Origin: Sclerodactyla briareus
Lineage: Eukaryota; Echinodermata; Holothuroidea; Dendrochirotida; Sclerodactylidae
DNA length: 64,000 nt
Direction of reading: 5' to 3'
Assembly (NCBI GenBank): GCA_026419785.1
Contig: JAODTK010000699.1
Location: 221,001-285,000 of the forward strand
Part shown: positions 11,621 through 23,974 of the stretch, piece by piece
How positions within the stretch are numbered: position 1 is the stretch's first letter
How the letters are laid out: the number at the start of each line of letters is the position of its first letter
The notes under the pieces: generated by a model
Database searches by the model: none
What the model was told of the DNA's origin: nothing
The model's input: the letters and a program-made list of their open reading frames with translations, nothing else
Position numbers and translations under genes: made by a program

Positions 11621-14080
11621 GCGAAGCATATGAAGCGTGACCGTCACAGACGAACCGAAATCATCACAAAAGTAGATGGAGAACTCGCCCTGGAGGCCAT
11701 TGAGGATTAACTACGGGAGGTAGGAGAAACGTTGATGAGAACGACACTAGTGTGACTCGTGGCCTACCTAAAGAAAGGTATGCTTTTCAAAATTCCGCGG
11801 CAATTTATAGAGGGAGCTTTTTCCTGGTCCCTTTTCCCTATGCACATACCCGTACTAAAGGACTACCCGAACGACCCTCTCGTATTATGGCAGCGGGGTT
11901 TTTCGGAATCCAGTCACCGTTGTGTTTGGGACAAAAATAGGCAAGTAGGTGAATGGTCCTTAGGAAACGTTTGAAAAAGTTTTCCCCAGGTGTTTTTTTT
12001 GTGTCAGTGGGTGGGTTTATGATAAAATATATTTAAACATCGTAGAAGGGTACTTTAGAATCACGTTATCTGGACAAAAAAGATGTGCACCCTTCCAGCA
12101 AAAGCAAAACCTAAACGGCATAAGCAACGGAAACGGAGATCCTAACGATATGCACGAGGTCGGAATCATTTTAGTAGCTCAGATGAATTTGGGAGAAAAC
12201 GAATCGTTAACCAAAATGTTCGTTTGTGTTGATACATTCACAGGGAACAGATGGGATCACTCAAGTGTCATAGCTCTATGGTAAGAAAACAAAAAACAAT
12301 ACGGCCACCAGCGGTGTTTTGACCTTATGTAATTCGTTTCATTCTGTTTTAGTTTTTCGTACCGGTTGCATCAGAGCGGGAATGAAGAGGTACAGTTCTA
12401 AACATTCGAATAGGAAATACATCCAGAAACTAATGCAAGGAATCGCTTAGCTCTACGCTGGAAGAGAGCAGAAAAGGTTCAACAGTTCTGCAAAACTACA
12501 AACTACCTACTCACAGAAGCTGGTTCCGGCGTGCAGTCTCCAATACGGAGGATGATGTCAACCACCTAGCGAAAACTTTCAAAGCATCTGCAGCCAGTCT
12601 ACAGATCCCATATTTGATACTTTACTTTTAATAATAAAGGAAATTGATATAACACTCGCTTTTACAAACAGCGTTGTACTCAGCGGCGCTTTACACAAAA
12701 CAAAACACAAAAACTACGAACCAAAAGCAGCCATAAACAGATGTGTTTCCAAGTAGACGTGAACACATCAGAACTTTTAGGTTGACCCTATCCGGAAGCT
12801 TATTCCTTTCACGAGGTACAGCTACTGAAAAACCCGATCACCAAACATAACACTATAAGTTTTAGGATTAATAAATACTGGTAAACCAGAAGTTCTCAAA
12901 CCATACTAGATGGCTTTGACTTTGATTAACGATTATCCAAGTCATTAGGAGTGTTTTTTTACACATTTGAAACAAATACAGAAGCAACACAAACAATTAA
13001 CCTGAACTTCACGGGAAGCCCAATGCAGTCCCTAAGACAAGCGTGTTGCTACGGTCATTCTTAACTATTGCACTATACGTTTAGCGTAAAGGTCTGTACC
13101 CTCTGTCAATTTCACTGATACTGACCCTGGTAACTCAGTAAACAAACTACAGCAATAATCTGAATTCGAAAATGACAAGTGATTGCACAACCGCAACAAA
13201 CATTACTTGCTTAAGTGATAGTAGTAGCCCTAATACGGACGGAGCATAAAACATAGCTTCATTACCACTTCTCTGATATATGCTTCTTGAAAGACAAAGT
13301 AGTGTCCAGCCAAACTCTTAGTATGATGCACGCAGTATCAGATACGCTCATTGTCAATGTTTATACCAGCAGAGACAATTTTTAGGTTGGACAGTATTTC
13401 CGGAATTTGATGAATTCCGTCTTCTACTACTTTAGCTCCAGAAAATTGTATTTCCTTACGATTAGCATCCACTACCATAACCATCGAGATAATCATCCTC
13501 CGTTGCTATATCCACAACGGACCTCAAAAACTCGTTTATTTGTTCATAGTTTTCACTGAAACGTCCTACTCTACCGGCCTTTTAAATTGGGGGGATCACT
13601 CTGGTCATCTGTTGTCACTGAGTATTATCCGGGTGGTTCTTCGGCCCACGGTCCCAATGATGAGAATTTGTCTGATCCTTGGAAAGCTAATTAGATTCAT
13701 ATTATCCCAATCCCAACAAAAAGCTTCTTCAGGTCCTTTCGATTTTTTTTTTGACGAAGTCAAGGAATCTATGCGTCATGATAGGATGTGTGTCACCGTT
13801 CCTGCTCGAAAACCGACCCACCTGCATGCATGAAGCTAGCCTCAGTATAATGGTTTCCCCATCATGGATACTGATCCCTCTCGTTCACACGTAAGTCAGA
13901 ATGCTTGTGCGTTAGTCCAGTAACGTGAAGTTGGGTATGCAGCTCTCTCATGGAGAGTAGCCTACATGACTATTGTTTTGCAAAATGTTGTCAGTCTTTG
14001 AAAACGTGGAATTAGTGAGAAATGGTCAATCTGTTGCCCAGAATGGCGTACACAATTTACCATTTCCTTCTTGTAAGACA
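11621..14080. other. No supported gene
   Basis: Anonymous sequence. Frames at 11752-11974 overlap in two phases and 13540-13833 has no recognised domain. No clear repeat partner in the window. Confidence 0.45.
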
Positions 14081-14099
14081 TCTGGTTATCAGAAAGAGT

Positions 14100-14660
14100 T
14101 AGGGTATCACCAAGCACTCTGGCTCATTTTGTGTGGTCAACTTTTCTAGGAAACCGTGGCTGAGAGCCCTGCTTGGGGGCAGTAGCAAGAATGGCTTCTT
14201 TATCGAAAAGCCATCATAGTTCCGGTACAGGAGAAGGCACATCCTTCCTCTTTTTCCTATGCAGTTTTCAAGACGCCGAGAGAAGTTTGGTTGGACCTGG
14301 CACATTGACCTGAAATTTAGGCGGGCCACTTACATATTATCCACAATTGTTGATAATCACTTTAGATACTTTCTATAGACGGGACATTTCTTTCTCACAC
14401 TGGTTGGGTCTCTCTCTCCAGTCTTGCGCGGGATGTGTACATAGCCCCTCTGTTTGAATTGTCACGTCAATGACCTCCACCGATCCAAGCTCCATTGAAG
14501 TTACAGGTTCTCAATTTGCAGATGATAGCCTTGTTGTCATCTCCGCCTGGGGAAGTATCACCTGCTTAGAGCACTCAGTAAATGGAAAAATGCCGAATAA
14601 TCGTGAGCACTCATCCAATCTCAATTCCTTCACTCCTTGAAAAAGAAATCGACCTCAGAC
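14100..14660 (+). mobile_element. Non-LTR retrotransposon reverse transcriptase relic
   Basis: The frame at about 14458-14640 reads SIEVTGSQFADDSLVVISAW followed by CLEHSVNG. This contains the RT catalytic FADD box (Asp-Asp at 14521-14526) and the typical downstream Leu-Glu-His phrase of Jockey/CR1-group RTs. Upstream, near 14410, LSPVL is the remains of the box preceding the palm (GxxQGS.LSP). RNA-templated target-primed insertion is the family's role. The frame shifts near 14460 and stops at 14638, and neither endonuclease nor 3' tail was found. It is a dead, truncated fragment. Confidence 0.7.
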
Positions 14661-15680
14661 AGCAATCAAAGTCGGATGATCACGATATGGGCTCTAATGC
14701 AATGAAACATTCCTGTCAGCTCTTCAAAGACAGGCCAAATTTAAGCAACTCACTCATAGCTCTTGAACCATGCTGTCGAGAGTAAGATCGAAGAAAAGAG
14801 CGCCTAGCGCCCAAAGTGAAGTGATTATGAAGGTGGACATTTCATTACTTCAGGGTTTGTGAATGCGTGTCTTACAAAACGCCTATGGGAAGTGGAAAAT
14901 AGTTGTTGGTTTGGCGTTTTTAAAATGAGAAAAACAGAAAAGATTCATGTTGGAACGATTATCGAATAAAAATGTCATGGCTCAATGGAGTTGAAGTTCA
15001 TAAGTGCGAAACAAATGAGACACATTTATTCATTGCATCCTCGGTTTTTTTTCTCTCTTCTCACGGGAAATGTCTTTTCAGTAAAAAAAAAATAACTTCA
15101 ACATCTTCTTCATTACTTTCAATAAGAGGTATTCGAATAACCATGAATAAAAAGGTAGTGAAGGGAATTCGGAATATTTCGACCTCATAAGCAACATTGC
15201 GTGCTTTCATTTGTGTCTGCGGCAAACTGGTCTGTGGCTGGAGGAGGGTTGTCAGGACGACAATCTTCTCAAGCTGAAGGCCTTTTCCTTGCCAAAGATT
15301 GTTTAAAATGACCGAACGGATTTCACAGATGACGTCGTTGATCTGCTATAACCTACGAAACAGTGTACCGGAAAATCTTCCAAGCTCGTTAAAACAGTTG
15401 TCCTGTTAAGAGGTTAAAACGGTGTTTGTTGTTATCCTGTCGCGGAACAATAAAGAACAATGGATATCTATTTGAATTTATTTCGAAGATGCCAAGTGAC
15501 ATGCGTAATGCACATTGTCGCCTCAGGGAATAGCCTATTTCAAACCCTACGCCCGTTTCCATTTTCAAAACAGGTGGAGCGATCTAATCTAGTCGTCTGG
15601 CGAAAGCTGTGAACCAGTGAAGCTGAAGCTACTGAATATCAAATAAGCTTGGGAATGAGTTAGTCTGGGATCAAATTGTG
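14661..15680. other. No supported gene
   Basis: Short open frames only (14972-15190 plus is a 72-codon GTG/ATG frame without a domain). No repeat partner recognised. Confidence 0.45.
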
Positions 15681-15747
15681 TTACTGTCCGTCCTACCTAA
15701 GCTTGCTTTCAATAACTTTTGCATCTTTTTTCTTTTCATTTTCACAG

Positions 15748-15819
15748 GACGTTGTCGGACGGCACAAGTTGGAATACCCAGCGACGACATGGAAACCTCT
15801 CCATGACAAGTTTAATTAA
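15748..15819 (+). CDS. Candidate terminal exon
   Basis: A strong acceptor (TTTTTTCTTTTCATTTTCACAG, 15726-15747, T/C-rich) is followed in phase 0 by 23 codons reading DVVGRHKLEYPATTWKPLH then DKFN and TAA. An AATAAA signal lies about 80 nt after the stop (15899-15904), with AATAAATAAA repeated. The arrangement of polypyrimidine tract, open frame, stop and poly(A) signal is that of a last coding exon. I do not recognise the protein. No upstream exon was identified, so this may be the 3' end of a gene entering from the left or chance. Confidence 0.35.
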   Translation, partial: DVVGRHKLEYPATTWKPLHDKFN

Positions 15820-16526
15820 AGAAGAAACCAAGGACACAAATCCCGCAAGAAGTATTTGAGGGTCTGTTGGCCACGAAATTAGATCATATCATCATTATAA
15901 TAAATAAATTTTCAACTGTTCAGAGGGCTTTTATTCAATATATTATGATCAGTTTCTAATCAGCATTTTGAATTATTTATTTAATTGAGGGTATTACTGG
16001 TCTTCCAAAAGGTTTTTGTCGAGACATATTAAGGGGACCCTTCAGTGTGGTTGTTTAGGGGGAGGGGGCAGACATTTGATAAGCTATGTTTCACAATCGG
16101 TAGGTACTGCCGCCCAGGGCCAAGCTACAATTTCCAATGGAATATAATCATTGTTAGTCCCCATTACCACACCAGTCCCACTGGTTCTAGTCCGTCTCTT
16201 TTCGAAAATTGGAAACTTAATGTTATCGAATATGGCAGTTTCTGCTGATGGGAGACATTTGTAGACATGTTCGCCCGTTTATATGTTCTATGAAGACTGC
16301 CAAGAAGTTCTTCGTTTGTATTTATATCCTTGCGTCGTATTGTTTTACATCGATACTGGCCGACATTGATTACCTTGTACCGTGAGTTCGGTGTCATCTT
16401 ATGTCATATGAGGACAGACATCACGGAACAAAGAGTGGGACATCACGCCCCCCATCAGATACAAAATGTGATACCGAAATTTCCCATTCCGCGAGATGTT
16501 CGGCTAAAACTGTGTTTTCTTTGTAA

Positions 16527-17115
16527 AGCCGTGTTTCATGCACGCGGGCGGGCGGCACGCGACAAAGGCGAATGACCCGTTCCCAGCACGAGGGCGGGCG
16601 GGCGTTTTCTCGAATACGTCACCTCTGTGTATATCGCTCTAGATAAGAAAAAGTGTAGCTACTATTATCTACTACTATCTATACAATTGAAATTTCACAA
16701 TGCAGGTTTTGAGATTTATAGCCATAACTTGAACGCGATGGTTCAAACTAGCAAATATGTGTTCAATAGGTGTACGGCCGGTTTTTGTGTAAAAGGGAGA
16801 GAATGGTATAAATCGCATCCCTAGCGTTGATTGAAACAGTTATGCTGTTGTTTTGGAAACATTATTTGAACATAAACTCCTCTACTCTCCATTATCGGCT
16901 ACAAGCCGGTAAGAGTGCAGGGGAATCCCCGAAAATCGATATGAAATACCCGCGGGCACGCGGGGCGGGGGCGCGACGAAAACAAGGCGCTACATGACCG
17001 TTTCGAGAAACGCCCGCCGCCCCGCGTGATGGAACGGCTCCATTGGAAATAAACGTTGAGCGATTTTACCACCCGCCCACCGCCCGCCTGCCGCGTGAAT
17101 GGAAACGACCGCTCT
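16527..17115. repeat. GC-rich nested inverted-repeat element, copy 1
   Basis: The left side has two GC-rich arms: GCCGTGTTTCATGCACGCGG near 16529 and CCGTTCCCAGCACGAGGGCG ending in GGCGTTTTCTCGAA near 16578-16615. The right side has their complements in reverse order: TTTCGAGAAACGCCCGCC near 17000 and GCCGCGTGAATGGAAACG near 17090. The core is AT-rich. This is a MITE-like structure. The second copy follows at 17222-17930. Confidence 0.65.
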
Positions 17116-17221
17116 TAAGTTCGAAAGGGGAGATGACTGCCAAGTGACAGATAGATGAAGTGGTTGTATTCCAAATAATTGCCTCTACTAGGTATAGTTC
17201 ATACCAAGGAATACACTAAAA

Positions 17222-17930
17222 AGCCGCGTTTCATGACCGCGCGGGCTCAAGGGGGGGGGGGGCACGCGGCAACGCGAGTGAACCCTGCTTCCCTGCCCGG
17301 GCGGGCGGCGTTTCTCGAAATCACGCACCTCTCACCTTCAGGGATATGAGCTATATAGAACCGTGTAGTATAACTATTATTTTTGTTATTATTGTTATTA
17401 TCATTATTATTATTATTTTTTTATTGTCATTTATTATTCTTAGTATTATTCATGTAACACCGGACGCATAGACCTACTAGTGTTTAAACCTAAACACCGG
17501 TGTTTAGTTTATCAGAACAATGTTCTAAATGTCAACGATAGCGCCTAAAAGACAAATAGGTAATCAATACAATTAAATTTCACAATGCCAAGTTTTGGAT
17601 GATTAATTAGCATAACTTGACACGAAGTATAAAATGCGAAGATGTGTTCAAAGAGGTGTCGGCCGTTACAAATGGAGAGATTTTGTATAGGATCTCATAA
17701 CGAGTGTTGTTGAAACAGTAGGAGGTTGCTTGCGAAATGATTTGAAACATAACTTTGTATCTAATCTGCACTATCGGGATACAAGCCAGTAACGTTGCCA
17801 GGGGAAATTCCCGGTAATCGATTACGAATACCACGCGGGCACGCCCGCCCGCCCGCCCGCCCGACGCTCGCCCCGCCCGCCCGCTCGCCCCCGACCGCCC
17901 ACGTGCATGGGACAACGGCTCCATTGAAAT
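17222..17930. repeat. GC-rich nested inverted-repeat element, copy 2
   Basis: It has the same plan as the copy at 16527. It begins AAGCCGCGTTTCATGACCGC, has an inner arm GGGCGGCGTTTCTCGAAATC near 17305, and ends in CCCACGTGCATGGGACAACG near 17898. The inner cores align (ATTTCACAATGC, GTGTTCAA.AGGTGT.CGGCCG, ATACAAGCC.GTAA). The right flank holds an extended (CCCG)n run at 17848-17890. The Arg/Gly-rich minus-strand frame there is a by-product. Confidence 0.65.
17378..17452. repeat. (ATT)n microsatellite
   Basis: Imperfect TTATTATTG/TTATTATC run inside the second GC-rich element. Confidence 0.85.
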
Positions 17931-17959
17931 AACGGTGTGAGCGATTTCCATATTCTCAA

Positions 17960-18540
17960 GCATCTAACAGCTATATTGGGCCCCATCTTGGTTCTGGGGA
18001 CAGGCTAACAGTGTTTTTGTTGTTAGCATAACGCGAACATATATGAATCGCATTTTCGTTTCTGAAAACTACAAAATCAAGTTGTTTCGACTGGACTGCG
18101 CCTTTTCGTAATATTTCACCATGTCTGGCAGCCATTTTGATACGCCAATTTTGAGAAAAAAATGGAACTTTCCCGATTACTCCATGGGCGTCATCTTTTT
18201 TCTGAAGAACTAGGCACTCCTGGCTACCCAAATCCGTTGGAATTGAAAACAGATGTCTTTTACCATTTTTCGCAGATTGGTAAAAAAAATCATCTAATTT
18301 TAGATTACTCACTAACCTACATTTCTAAATAAACGATTGAATCTAACGAGGAATTCAAGCAAATATTAACAAGAGTCCGCCAAACTTACGCAGATCCAAT
18401 GATTTTTTAACAATGATTTTACGGAACTTACAGGATTAACTTGAAATGTTCTTGAAACTGATTGCTCTTCTTCTCGCAATATGCTCTAGTAGGAACGCTC
18501 AAAAATTACAGGCCTTTATATCCTTCCAGTGTGTCTTTCC
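17960..18540. other. No supported gene
   Basis: The minus-strand frame 17971-18312 (113 codons) has no recognised domain. Nothing else is supported. Confidence 0.4.
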
Positions 18541-19710
18541 GCCGTCAAACTTTTACAAACAGGCTGGGGGAGGTGGTGGGGTGGAGTGGGAGGAGTAAGG
18601 GGACCTCTAACTTTACGGGAGCATTATAAAAGCAAAGTTCCCCGAACATAGATCTAGATTATTCAATTTATTACCCAACTTACTGGGATTGTTTTTTGGG
18701 TTGGGGCAAGTTCCACTATACGTTCTTGCTTTCCCTTCTACCATTTCCCGTTCTTGAGCCTTCCATTGCCCTCCGGACTGTACCGTCAATTTTGATTTTC
18801 TCTCGAGGAATAACACTGAATAAAGAGCGACACACCTTCCACACCGATGTACCATCCGCCAGGTGTTTCCCCTTCAAAAAATAGACCCAACCATGTTTTC
18901 GATTTTTGGCCAAATTGGGGGGTTCGCTCCTTAGCTGGATCCATTCTTGCCCTTATGCGGAAGAAGACACATTCGTCTGGGCCCAATGTGTATACATTTA
19001 CATGACATGGGCCAGGCAGGTGTATTTCTACCTAAATATTTCCCTGTTATTATGGATGAGATGTGCTATCCTGTGACAGCATGTCTAAAAGTGCGCTAAC
19101 TTCACGCCAACTTCCGCAGTCATCAAGCAAGAAACATCACTGGTCTGACTCCAGACTGATTGCCATCCTGGGTTGGAGTGTTAGCTTCAAAACGGTACGG
19201 GTGGAGTATACCTGGTAATTAACTTGCTCTGGGCTCAGAAAAAGGGTGTGAAGTGTAGGTTACCAGTGCTATTTTTGGCCAATACACTATTTTGACTAGG
19301 GGAAAACATCAATGTGGAGTTTCAACTAAATCGGCTAGGCCTTCGGCTATAGATACTCGTTAATGGCCTCGGCTAGTATTGACTTTTGCTTGAAAAAGAG
19401 GTAAATTAACACGTTAGCTGCTAGCATAGGCCTAAGGCCGTAGGCTCAAAATGGCATGAGGGTATAATGTACAGCCATGCTTTACCCTGGATGTATGAAA
19501 TTAATGTTAGGAGTTAGTGGTGGGGTTTAGGGTGGGGTAGGGTTAAAATCCCAATTCCCGAATCCCAAATCTTTTCGGTACCAACACCTCTAACATGAAC
19601 CTCACTAACACCTTGGCGAGTGCACCTCTTAGCCTGGCCACCCGACACCCATCATGAGCACCCCACCATAGGGTTACCCCTCAGTGGATAGTTCTGAACC
19701 ACCCACAATC

Positions 19711-19760
19711 GTTACCATAGCTACCGTTGCTATAGCAAACGTCAACAGATATATATAGGT
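19711..19760 (+). promoter_or_regulatory. RFX-like X-box pair followed by TATA motif
   Basis: GTTACCATAGCTAC (19711-19724) and GTTGCTATAGCAAAC (19726-19740) form a head-to-head pair close to the X-box consensus bound by RFX factors. TATATATAGG follows about 10 bp later. The block recurs in diverged form at 21040, 42976 and 43724. Binding is inferred from motif similarity only. Confidence 0.4.
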
Positions 19761-20915
19761 GAACTGGTGTGAACGACTAAAATATATCTCATTCTGGGCC
19801 TTCGGGACCGATGAGATAAAAATGTGGGCCATTGCAAGCTGACCATAGGATTATATTGTCTGAATGATGTAAGTATGAGCTCGTTCCATTGAATTTCACT
19901 GTTTGGTTCAATTTTCTGCTCAAAATGCTGATATATAAGATCGAAAATGGGGCAGTTAGGTCCCCAATGACCTATTTCAGGCCTTATGTGGATCAATGGC
20001 TTCGAGGGAGCCAAACAGTGGGTTGGTTGAATGATACTTATTCCATTCAGGTTGGAATGGTTAGGGTAAGATCCAGATGGATAATCCCAAACTTATCGTT
20101 AAAAACACCTAAACCTAATCCTTGATCCTCACTAACCCTAAACCAACCCCTAATCCATACCAGTAATTACAGTTCTAACACTAATCTCAACATTCAGTTA
20201 CAACTGGGTATACATATACTGTACAATTGTAACGTTCAATAGCCATGGTAGCCAGGCGTGCACTAGAAATCCAGCTCAGGTTTGTCTTGCTCTGATTCGA
20301 ATGAGTGGTAACTAATCAATGGGGAGCAGTCACTTGAATTCTTCGCCTCTACCCCCTGCAACCTACTGTTCACCCCCTCCCCCCCCACCCCCCCCACTCC
20401 CCATACTCAATCATGCCTGTCTAGTCCGGAGGGTTTCAAGGAAGTTTCTATTCCAAGTGCCAATATTATAATAAAATCACTAGAGTAAGTTGATATCTGT
20501 AGTTTGGGACTTTCTGTCTCACAAGTGTATCCACAATTCACTTTGAAAACATCCAGTCAGTCTGTTTATTTTGCATTTTTGCTTGAAGACAAGGGGAAGA
20601 AGGAGGGAGGAAGGAAACGTCATATTTTGTTACTTACGCTTGTTAGGAAATCTAAAATTATTCGGGTATCATTTGTAATCACCCGAACATCTTGAACAAC
20701 AGTGAGAAGAAGGAAATGGGCAAAAATGACTTTTTTACCCACAAATGGCCCCTTTTTTAATCCCCTGAATTCCATGTTTGAAAGAAAGGTGTCCAATTTG
20801 TGGATGTGGTAAAAGTGGGTGTGACCATTTTAGGAGTATGCACAATTGACCATGTTCGGCCATCTCAAGTGGAGATATTTGCGAAAAACCATCAAAAATC
20901 CGACGGACACGCAAA

Positions 20916-20946
20916 AACACACACACACACACGCACACACACAAAC
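20916..20946. repeat. (CA)n microsatellite
   Basis: ACACAC run with a few substitutions. A decayed version is at the same place in copy B of repeat R (about 43590-43620), and a related run is at 44245-44275. Confidence 0.85.
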
Positions 20947-21056
20947 GACACCTTGCGAGTGCACCTCATAGCTGGACCACCTGACCTCCATTGGGTACCC
21001 CACCAGCGGGTACCCTCAGTGGATAATTCTTACCCAGCACTATCGTACCATAGCCC

Positions 21057-21092
21057 GTTGCTATGGCAACCTTCAACGTAATATATAGGTGA
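21057..21092 (+). promoter_or_regulatory. X-box match with TATA motif in repeat R
   Basis: GTTGCTATGGCAAC (21057-21070) is a perfect palindromic-type X-box match. ATATATAGG lies about 12 bp downstream. It is the second occurrence of the block at 19711. Confidence 0.4.
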
Positions 21093-21139
21093 TGGTAAAC
21101 TGACTACAATTCTCATCGGCCCTTCGGGACGATAGATAA

Positions 21140-22045
21140 TAACTACTGTAGTTTGAATGATGCATACATAAGAACCTTCTTGATGTACTAAATACGGACT
21201 CCTTAACGTTTTCGATAAAAGACTTGTCGATTTTCCCGTTACATGATGGAGCTACGAATCTACTGTAGGGATTCCCATATGGGGTACATGTGAGGACGGC
21301 GATATGCAAAAAGTTGACCGTGTGCAGAAAATCGCGGCGAGGGTCATTTTGGGCGATCCTGACTCCAGTCAATTTCTGATTATATGGTTTGATACCATGA
21401 TGGCATGCATCGACACGCGTATTCCGGAAAAACGTCTTACGATGGTTATATAAATGTCTCAATGGTCTGAGCCCCTATAATCTCAGAGGACTATTCCAAT
21501 TCACGTAGGATACGAACTCACACGGTCTACGATCGTGTACGTCAAATGGAATATTTATTACTGGTGGAAGGCCGAATACCACAAACGGCATGCTTATCAC
21601 ACAATGCCGCTGGAGACTGGAAGCGCCTTCATTGGGCAGTTTTTAGGTCATTACCTTACTTATTCCCGAAAACTCTTTTCATGCAGTTATATGTGGAAGA
21701 TCTTGAGTTTCCGATTGTAATATTAGGTAATTTTATGAATTTCACTTACATGGTTTCATCTGACAATGAGTCTCATTTTTATTTTATTCAGTGATGATTA
21801 TCTAACTTGTTACCATTTGTATGATCTATCAGTTATTTTATTAATGGATTTTTATAACTCTTATTACGTTCAAATATCATGTACCTTTCCATGGGGATAT
21901 GTGATTTTTCAAATATGTTATATGTGTAATTGGTTATTATTTTGGGCCAAAGTTTAGATTAGCTCTTTGCTAACCGAGTATTTTACTCTTCATATTCATT
22001 AATGTAAATGTTAACATACAATAAATAAAAATTACAAGGCATACC
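21140..22045 (+). mobile_element. Non-LTR retrotransposon, RT C-terminus and 3' end
   Basis: Broken frames give SIWGTCEDGDMQKV near 21270-21310, then DRVQKIAARVILGD near 21316, CLNGLSPYNLRGLF near 21450, and NAAGDWKRLHWAVF near 21605. These are the conserved thumb/C-terminal phrases of Jockey-group RTs: the 'RVQKRAARVIL' box, the 'YKCLNGLSP..L..LF' box and the final Trp region. The reading frame changes at least four times. An AT-rich 3' UTR ends in AATAAATAAAAATTA at about 22021-22033, which fits a retrotransposon tail. It begins where repeat R ends. Confidence 0.75.
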
Positions 22046-22870
22046 AACAGCGCAAGTCTACAATGCCTACAAGCACATACAATGATTATGAATGTATGAA
22101 TAAGAATACCTATGATGCATACATGTATCCTATGAATTAAAAAAAATACATACAGTACTCGAGGGCACCGTAAAATACTAGTATAAGGACATACCTGTGG
22201 GCATATTTATTAGGACTTTCCGTAATTTTCTGCTGCTCTACAATGCTTGGGAACTTTCATGGGGAGCTTACATTAAAGTAACATCTTGATGCAGGTTGAC
22301 GGAATGAGTTGTTCATTGAATTGTCTATAGTTCTCGACAGTTTCACTCAGAGGCTGTACGACTCGAGCCGCCTAGTGAAGGTACGCACGATATCTGTGGC
22401 GCATTTCAATTCTTTAGGACTGTTTGTTGAACCATTTCTACCAAGGAGTTTTGTGGCAATGTGGCAAAAATTGCCAAATTATGCATATTAATACACAGGT
22501 GAACATATTGACTTCCAGTGACTCAATTTTCGCAATTTCGAATTTCCATGACTCAATAGCAACCGCACTCAATACGTCAATGGGTGATGTAACAAACTTA
22601 AATTTGGCTGCATAAATGAAGTTATCTAGACAGATTGAATGACCTTATTAATCGAATCTATGTCAACAATTTTTAGGGACAAATGGTACCCATACCGACC
22701 ATGTTTTTCCCTGGGATTTAAACTAGAATCCCGCCTAAACTACGCACACTAGATTCGATAAGGACCTCTATTGACCTACAATCTAATTTTTGGACCAAGG
22801 TAACCATACCCACGAATATTCGTCTTGAAAATCCTAGAGAATTCCTCGCAATTTCCACGCATTATGCAAA
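22046..22870. other. No supported gene
   Basis: Only short overlapping frames (22309-22491 and 22424-22615 plus). Nothing recognised. Confidence 0.4.
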
Positions 22871-22879
22871 TAAACGACC

Positions 22880-23180
22880 TCATGAGCATATTTTCGGATG
22901 AAAATTCATCAGTTTATTTGCGGATGAGTTGTACCTACGAGATGAACGAAATATCCAGGCAGATACAGTTCTTCCGTGCGAACGGTAGGACATAACAAGA
23001 CTCCAAAATGATACTTGTACCTCTTCGCTAGTTGCTCCGCAAAAATGAATAGTCCGATGAAGTTGAATTTTTTTGAGTGACTTTTCCATAGAAAGGGACC
23101 TATTTGTTGGGTGAACATGAGATATTGTGTACATTTCTGCAATTTTTGCCATCTCAAGAGTATATTGTTTTGTCAAGATA
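22880..23180 (-). mobile_element. Probable RT C-terminal fragment, minus strand
   Basis: Two overlapping minus-strand frames alternate to give phrases like those of a non-LTR RT C-terminus. SHVHPTNRSLSMEKSLKK is comparable to the 'HTxPLFKxLxILK' box. FNFIGLFIF is like the following 'F.iG.FMy' helix. VRTEELYLPGYF and RRYNSSANK are like the 'HSY.TR..S.LY.P' region. Frame switches occur near 23070 and 22960. The similarity is from my recognition of the family pattern and is weaker than for the neighbouring plus-strand fragment. Confidence 0.4.
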
Positions 23181-23970
23181 AAGTCTTTTCTCCGTAATAT
23201 TGATTATGTACAATTTAATGTGGCACGTCTCATTTGAATTGTGATTTAAACAATCTGAAAAAAGTTAGTGTTATTTAGATTGACTAACAATTTCAGGAAC
23301 ATTGCCTTCATCGTGGTGCCACTATCACGCAACATCCTTACTGTCACCTCTTCGTGACATTCGGTATCCGCTTTCATATTTCATACTTTTCGCACATTTT
23401 TTACCATTTTACAGATGTCACTGCCAGGCACTATCATGATAATGTTCACGCATTTAATCAATATCATCTGTTAATTACATACTAACTTCTGTCCATTTCG
23501 CTAGTTTGTATGCCACAGGCTACCGACTTATGAGTTACAACTCGCGCCTCACCTGCTCAGTGGGCTGATATGCCTTTGCATATATATATAGTCTTATTAT
23601 AGCTCGGAGCGGACGTGCATGCGTGCACGTACAACCTATTTTCTACTGTCCTCTTCGACTGCGGTCAAACCTGCTTTGTGCCGGGCTAGGCGAGCCCCGT
23701 GTTTTTTAAAATGATTGTGAATTTAATAGGAAAAAGGGATATTCACTCGGAATTTTTTTTAGACGGTGTGGAGACTGCCGCGATGGCAAGAAAACGCATA
23801 TGGGTACCTTACGGCATTGTAAGTGGAAGGTATTTTCTACCCCAATAAGCGGTCCCGTAAATCATCGTCAACAGTATCTATACTCGTGGAAAGTTAAAGT
23901 GGGCCTTGAATCATAAACTATTGACAAAAATCAATAGAAGAAGGAATCCATTGTAGGGTAACCCACACCG
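23181..23970. other. No supported gene
   Basis: Contains ACGTGCATGCGTGCACGT (23613-23630), an 18-bp near-perfect palindrome, and a short TATATATA run at 23581. No gene signal otherwise. Confidence 0.4.
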
Positions 23971-23974
23971 AGTA

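Larger units (their letters stand above)
18545..21130 (+). repeat. Long dispersed repeat R, copy A (2.6 kb)
   Basis: The whole segment recurs in the same orientation at 41870-43825. Shared order: G-rich start, GGTGACCTCTAACTT-like word, TTCTCGAGGAATAA / TCTCGAGGAATAATCAC, CCATGTTTTCG..TTTTTGGCCAAATT, TCAGAAAAAGGGTGTGAAG, GGCTAGGCCT, CACCTTGGCGAG, CAGTGGATAGTTCT, X-box/TATA block, TTTCAGGCC, (CA)n, then the X-box block again. Internally a unit of about 210 bp is repeated at 19608-19816 and 20950-21130, so the element carries two copies of its X-box/TATA block. No transposase or RT was recognised inside. Confidence 0.8.

Noticed and set aside
17607-17963. Arg/Gly/Ala-rich minus-strand protein
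   Set aside because: It translates the (CGGG)n inverted-repeat arms of a MITE-like element.
20095-20165. Telomere-like CCCTAA words
   Set aside because: Only scattered AACCCTAAA-like words in repeat R, no regular TTAGGG array; G-rich TAGGG words at 19515-19540 are likewise irregular.
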